From NCBI GenBank assembly GCA_025358305.1, contig JANYJZ010000018.1, positions 83,403 to 120,419 of the forward strand: DNA of 37,017 nt, in the 5' to 3' direction. This DNA is from Ignavibacteriota bacterium. GTDB taxonomy: Bacteria; Bacteroidota; Ignavibacteria; UBA10030; SZUA-254. This document shows positions 33,701-37,017 of the stretch, piece after piece. The stretch's first letter is position 1, and every line of letters begins with the position of its first letter. Below the pieces are notes generated by a model, which did not search any database, was not told the origin of the DNA, and worked only from the letters and a program-made list of their open reading frames with translations. The translations under genes were made by a program, and so were the position numbers.

Positions 33701-35014
33701 ATGAAGACGATCCTTCTCATTCTCCTGTTCGTCGGCCTCGCGTTCATCGGGGCCCCGCTCTTTTCGATCATCGGGGGCATCGCCGTCCTGGCCTTCCATC
33801 TCGCCGACATCGACACATCGGCCGTCATCGTCGAGCTCTACCGGCTCGCGAGCGCCCCGACGCTCATCGCCATCCCACTCTTCACCTTTGCAGGCTATGT
33901 CCTTGCCGAGAGCAAGACGCCGCGGCGGCTCGTCGCGCTCTCCCAGGCGCTCTTCGGCTGGATCCGCGGCGGACTCGCGGTGGTCGCCCTCGTCTCGTGC
34001 GCGGTCTTCACGGCGTTCACGGGCGCCTCGGGCGTCACGATCATCGCGCTCGGGGGACTCCTCTTTCCGATCCTCCTCCAGGAGAAGTACTCGGAGAAGT
34101 TCACCCTCGGGCTCCTCACGACGTCGGGCAGCCTGGGCCTCCTCTTTCCGCCGAGCCTGCCGCTCATCCTCTACTCCATGGTCGCCTCGAACTCCCGGAC
34201 CGCGTCCGGCGGCGTCCCGGACGTCTCCATCGATAAGCTTTTCGCCGCGGGACTCTTGCCGGGCATTTTGCTCCTGGTGATCCTTGCGGTCTACGCAATA
34301 CGGCAGGGGGCGAAAGGGGCGGTGCCGAAGATCCCGTTCTCATGGAAGAACGTGCGAATCGCGGTACGCGATGCGGCGTGGGAGATCCCACTGCCGTTCC
34401 TCGTCATCGGGGGGATCTACGGCGGACTGTTCACGGCGACCGAGGCGGCCGCGGTGACGGCGTTCTACGTCCTCGTCGTCGAGGTCCTCATCTACCGGGA
34501 CTTGAAGCTCTTCTCGGACGTTCCCCGGATCATGGTTGAGAGCATGGTCCTCGTCGGGGCCATCCTCGTCATCCTCGGGTGCGCCATGGGACTGACTAAC
34601 TACCTCATCGACGAGGAAGTGCCAATGAAGCTCTTCGCCCTCATCCAGCACTTCATCTCGAGTAAGGCTGCGTTTCTCATCCTCTTGAACATCTTCCTCC
34701 TCATCGTCGGCATGATGATGGACATCTTCTCGGCGATCATCGTCGTCGTTCCGCTGATCATTCCGATCGCGACGGCCTACGACGTGAACCCCATTCATCT
34801 CGGCATCATCTTCCTGACGAACCTGGAGATCGGCTATCTCACGCCGCCGGTGGGGCTCAATCTCTTCATCTCAAGCTTCCGCTTTGAAAAGCCGATCTCG
34901 ACGGTGGTCCGGGCGACCCTGCCGTACATCGGCCTCCTCCTCATCGCACTGATGATCATCACGTATGTTCCGGAGCTGAGCCTCTGGATGATCGACCTCC
35001 TCGGGATCCGCTAG
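33701..35014 (+). CDS. dctM: TRAP transporter large permease
   Basis: Protein of 437 residues, ATG 33701 immediately after the dctQ stop. It is an ion-transporter family membrane protein with 11-12 segments. The DctM marks are present: GASGVTIIALGGLLFPILLQ in the first repeat, TTSGSLGLLFPPSLPLILY, and in the second half VVVPLIIPI followed by NLEIGYLTPPVGLNLFI. The two re-entrant hairpins carry the cation sites. An internal loop (about 165-225) with VPDVSIDKLF is longer than usual. It ends 45 bp before the convergent GHL10 gene. Confidence 0.95.
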   Translation: MKTILLILLFVGLAFIGAPLFSIIGGIAVLAFHLADIDTSAVIVELYRLASAPTLIAIPLFTFAGYVLAESKTPRRLVALSQALFGWIRGGLAVVALVSCAVFTAFTGASGVTIIALGGLLFPILLQEKYSEKFTLGLLTTSGSLGLLFPPSLPLILYSMVASNSRTASGGVPDVSIDKLFAAGLLPGILLLVILAVYAIRQGAKGAVPKIPFSWKNVRIAVRDAAWEIPLPFLVIGGIYGGLFTATEAAAVTAFYVLVVEVLIYRDLKLFSDVPRIMVESMVLVGAILVILGCAMGLTNYLIDEEVPMKLFALIQHFISSKAAFLILLNIFLLIVGMMMDIFSAIIVVVPLIIPIATAYDVNPIHLGIIFLTNLEIGYLTPPVGLNLFISSFRFEKPISTVVRATLPYIGLLLIALMIITYVPELSLWMIDLLGIR

Positions 35015-35059
35015 ACCTCTGAGGGCTCGAAGCGCACCGGGCGGGCCGAGCGCGTGCGT

Positions 35060-36781
35060 TCACTCCACTTGAAAGCGCCGCTCCGCATGGTATGCTCCCG
35101 ATTCCATGACGAGCGTATACCACCCCTTCCTGTACGCCGCGATATTCGCCGCAACGACATACCGCCCCGGTTCCATGAGATCATCGATGACGGCACCGAC
35201 GCGCTGACGTCCCCCGTCGAGGATCGTGATCGCCACGCCCGAGCGCGATGCCACTTCATACGGCACAAGAAGGAGCGATTGCGTCGGAACGGCCTCGCCG
35301 AGAGAGGTCCGAGCCGCAGCCCTTCGCCCGAGCGAAGCGAGTTCCGGCGAAGCGGCCGGGTGCGCCGCCATGAGATCGCTCTCGCGTTCCGCGCGGTCCA
35401 GGACGGAGAGAGCGTATCCGTACGCCGTGCCAGGACGTGCGGTCGAATCGGTATACTCCCCTGCCGAGACTGGCACCACAGCAATGAGCGCCGCCGGGTC
35501 GGCCGCGTTCACCACCGTGCGTTCGCTCCGGTAGACCTTCGCCAGGAGTGGAGCGCTGGGCCCCGGGGCGGCGGGTCTCTGCCACTCGAGGCGCATGCGA
35601 CCGTCCGCGAGCCGAGCGATCCGGACGTCCGCCGGGGGAGCCGGCGGCCGCGCGGATTTCCACGGCATCATCGGGGCACTCGCGAGGTACGGATATTTCC
35701 CGGTGACCGCATCGAGGCCCGAGACGTTCGAGTACCGGAAGAACGCGTGGCCCGCGGCCCCGACAGCGCGCGAAAGATCGATGATCTGGGGAAGCTGCAC
35801 GGCCACTTCAGGCTTATACGCGCCGACGCCGAGGACGATCTGCCGTCCGTACGCATGCCCTGACCACTCCCGGGCGAGCGTGGCGAAGTCGGGATTGCCA
35901 GGGCGCTCCCCGATCGACCAGTACAGCTGCGGTGCGAGGTAGTCGAGAAGTCCCCCGGCGAGCCACCCGCGGGAGTCCTGGTAGACCTCCTCGTACGACT
36001 GGAGTCCGCGGACGTGCTCCGAATTCTTGTAGATGCCGAGGGGCGTCGCGCCGAGTTTCACGAAGGGCTTGATCGCCTGGACCGAATCGTGGAAGACCGC
36101 GACGAGGCGTGTGACGTTGTCTCGGCGCCAATCCGCTTTTGGAGCGCCGCCGCCGTAGCGGCGGTAGGTTGCGTCGTCCGGGAACACATCGGCCGGGTAG
36201 CGAAGGAAGTCGAACTGAAATCCATCGATGTCGTAATTCCGGACGATGTCGAGCCCAACCCGGACGATATACTCCCGGACCTCGGGGATCCCCGGATCGA
36301 GCCACCACTCGCCGTTCGCCAGTGCGGCCCACTCCGGATGACGGTCGACGACATGGATCCCTCCGCCGGGGAGACGCCGCTCCTTGGAGTCGCGGACGAG
36401 GAAGGTGTTGAACCACGCGTGGACCTCCATGCCGTTACGGTGCGCTTCGTCGAGGAGGACCTCCAAGGGATCCCACCCGGGGTCCTTCCCCAGTGTGCCG
36501 GTCAGTTGTTCCGACCAGGGCTCGTAGAGCGACCGGTACATCGCATCGCCCCTACCTCGGACCTGGAAGAAGATCGTGTTGTAGCGCGCCGCGGCGAGTT
36601 CCCGGACGATGGCTTTCAACGATCGCTGCTGCTCCGACGGGTCGACCGACTTCGGCCAGTCGAGCCCGAGGACTGTCGTGATCCAGACCGCGCGGACCTC
36701 GCGCGCCGGGACCGAGGCTTGGGAAAGCCCGAAAGAGGCACTGAGAAAGAGAATAAGGAGCGTTCGGCGCATGGAGAACAT
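35060..36781 (-). CDS. Secreted GHL10-type glycoside-hydrolase-like protein with FN3-like domain
   Basis: Protein of 573 residues from ATG 36781; a second ATG at 36772 is possible. The open frame runs up to 36907 but that part contains the promoter. A signal peptide (about 1-22, ending LSQA) leads to a GHL10 (DUF187) TIM-barrel: REVRAVWITTVLGLDWP (28-44), YNTIFFQVRGRGDAMY, GMEVHAWFNTF and YDIDGFQFDFLRYP (183-196), where the acidic cluster near the barrel C-terminal ends is likely catalytic. It is related to YngK of Bacillus. The exact linkage is unknown; members have been linked with cell-wall glycans. After about residue 380 comes an FN3-like segment (PPADVRIARL ... YGYALSVLDRAE) and a C-terminal beta-rich domain. 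Confidence 0.88.
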   Translation of the reverse strand: MFSMRRTLLILFLSASFGLSQASVPAREVRAVWITTVLGLDWPKSVDPSEQQRSLKAIVRELAAARYNTIFFQVRGRGDAMYRSLYEPWSEQLTGTLGKDPGWDPLEVLLDEAHRNGMEVHAWFNTFLVRDSKERRLPGGGIHVVDRHPEWAALANGEWWLDPGIPEVREYIVRVGLDIVRNYDIDGFQFDFLRYPADVFPDDATYRRYGGGAPKADWRRDNVTRLVAVFHDSVQAIKPFVKLGATPLGIYKNSEHVRGLQSYEEVYQDSRGWLAGGLLDYLAPQLYWSIGERPGNPDFATLAREWSGHAYGRQIVLGVGAYKPEVAVQLPQIIDLSRAVGAAGHAFFRYSNVSGLDAVTGKYPYLASAPMMPWKSARPPAPPADVRIARLADGRMRLEWQRPAAPGPSAPLLAKVYRSERTVVNAADPAALIAVVPVSAGEYTDSTARPGTAYGYALSVLDRAERESDLMAAHPAASPELASLGRRAAARTSLGEAVPTQSLLLVPYEVASRSGVAITILDGGRQRVGAVIDDLMEPGRYVVAANIAAYRKGWYTLVMESGAYHAERRFQVE

Positions 36782-36814
36782 GTTCGTGAGCGAGTGCTGG
36801 TAAAAAGACAGGTT

Positions 36815-36843
36815 AATATAGGCCCGAAGCCGAAGACAATCAA
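36815..36843 (-). promoter_or_regulatory. Predicted promoter of the GHL10 gene
   Basis: On the minus strand TTGATT (36843-36838) and TATATT (36820-36815) have a 17-base spacer, identical in both hexamers to the promoter before yggS. The leader to ATG 36781 is about 27 bases. Confidence 0.65.
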
Positions 36844-36896
36844 GCGAAAAATGGGCGAAACATGACGAATGGGGCGACAGAAATCGGGGAATTCGA

Positions 36897-36925
36897 TTGA
36901 CTTTCAAAAAGAATTACGTTATATT
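36897..36925 (+). promoter_or_regulatory. Predicted promoter of the gene entering the right edge
   Basis: TTGACT (36897-36902) and TATATT (36920-36925) with a 17-base spacer, matching the hexamers before the TPR gene. It is divergent from the GHL10 promoter. Confidence 0.65.
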
Positions 36926-36993
36926 TTCATTCCAGAGTTTTAGAAACTGACCTTTTTTCACTAATTTCTCGAATTAGGAGTTCCAAACCGCCC

Positions 36994-37017
36994 GTGAAGA
37001 AAAATCGTGGTAAGCTG
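36994..37017 (+). CDS. Start of an unknown gene cut by the window edge
   Basis: A GTG at 36994 opens MKKNRGKL to the end of the window. A good promoter lies 68 bp upstream and AGGAG (36976-36980) precedes it, though 13 bases away, which is long for a ribosome site. The Lys-rich start could lead into a signal peptide. Only eight codons are visible, so no function can be given. Confidence 0.4.

Overview
This is a GC-rich bacterial chromosome segment packed with short-gap and overlapping genes. It most likely comes from an uncultured member of the Bacteroidota/Chlorobiota/Ignavibacteriota (FCB) group. The strongest hint is the first gene, a secreted protein that ends in a type IX secretion sorting domain with the NYPNPFN signature common in Ignavibacteria-like genomes. 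Outer-membrane proteins (a patatin fused to a BamA-like barrel, and a metallopeptidase-propeller-barrel fusion) show a Gram-negative envelope. No tRNA, rRNA, CRISPR array, insertion sequence or phage gene was seen. This looks like core and envelope chromosome rather than an accessory island.

Layout. 1-395: a relict secreted repeat, simple-sequence tracts and a promoter. 396-1838 (+): secreted Asp-box protein. 1882-4302 (-): soluble PAS-GAF hybrid kinase with two receivers. 4303-4664: gene-free gap with two DnaA-box matches. 4665-12381 (-): AddA-like helicase-nuclease, patatin-POTRA-barrel protein and a GT4 glycosyltransferase. 12514-15683 (+): an alpha/beta hydrolase and a translationally coupled membrane-anchored M28 peptidase. 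15674-23122 (-): a tight seven-gene cluster in the order yggS, divIVA, pnp, ileS, traR/dksA-like, lspA, rluD. 23279-25624 (+): a 12-repeat TPR protein with its own terminator, then larE. 25731-28898 (+): the peptidase-propeller-barrel fusion. 28895-31053 (-): an OmpR-type regulator and its sensor kinase. 31206-35014 (+): a TatT-DctP-DctQ-DctM TRAP transporter operon. 35060-36781 (-): a GHL10-type secreted hydrolase. 36994-end (+): first codons of another gene.

How it fits together. The seven-gene cluster joins growth and division (DivIVA), translation (IleRS, RluD), PLP homeostasis (YggS), purine salvage and lipoprotein maturation (LspA). Its order closely follows the ylmE-divIVA-ileS-ylyA-lspA-ylyB tail of the Firmicutes division cluster. 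The TRAP operon is of the TPR-associated type first described in Treponema, and its binding protein lacks the usual carboxylate-clamping arginine.

The most noteworthy observations are an IleRS whose class I signature reads GIHH instead of HxGH (linked to mupirocin hyper-resistance in type 2 IleRS), the TPAT-type transporter with a Trp at the arginine position, the three-domain peptidase-propeller-barrel protein, the Firmicutes-like gene order, and a recurring promoter of the form TTG-N20-TAnnTT (one has 21) found before at least eight genes. I do not see a clearly new defence or mobile system. Many long antisense ORFs are GC-driven shadows of real genes and were left out.
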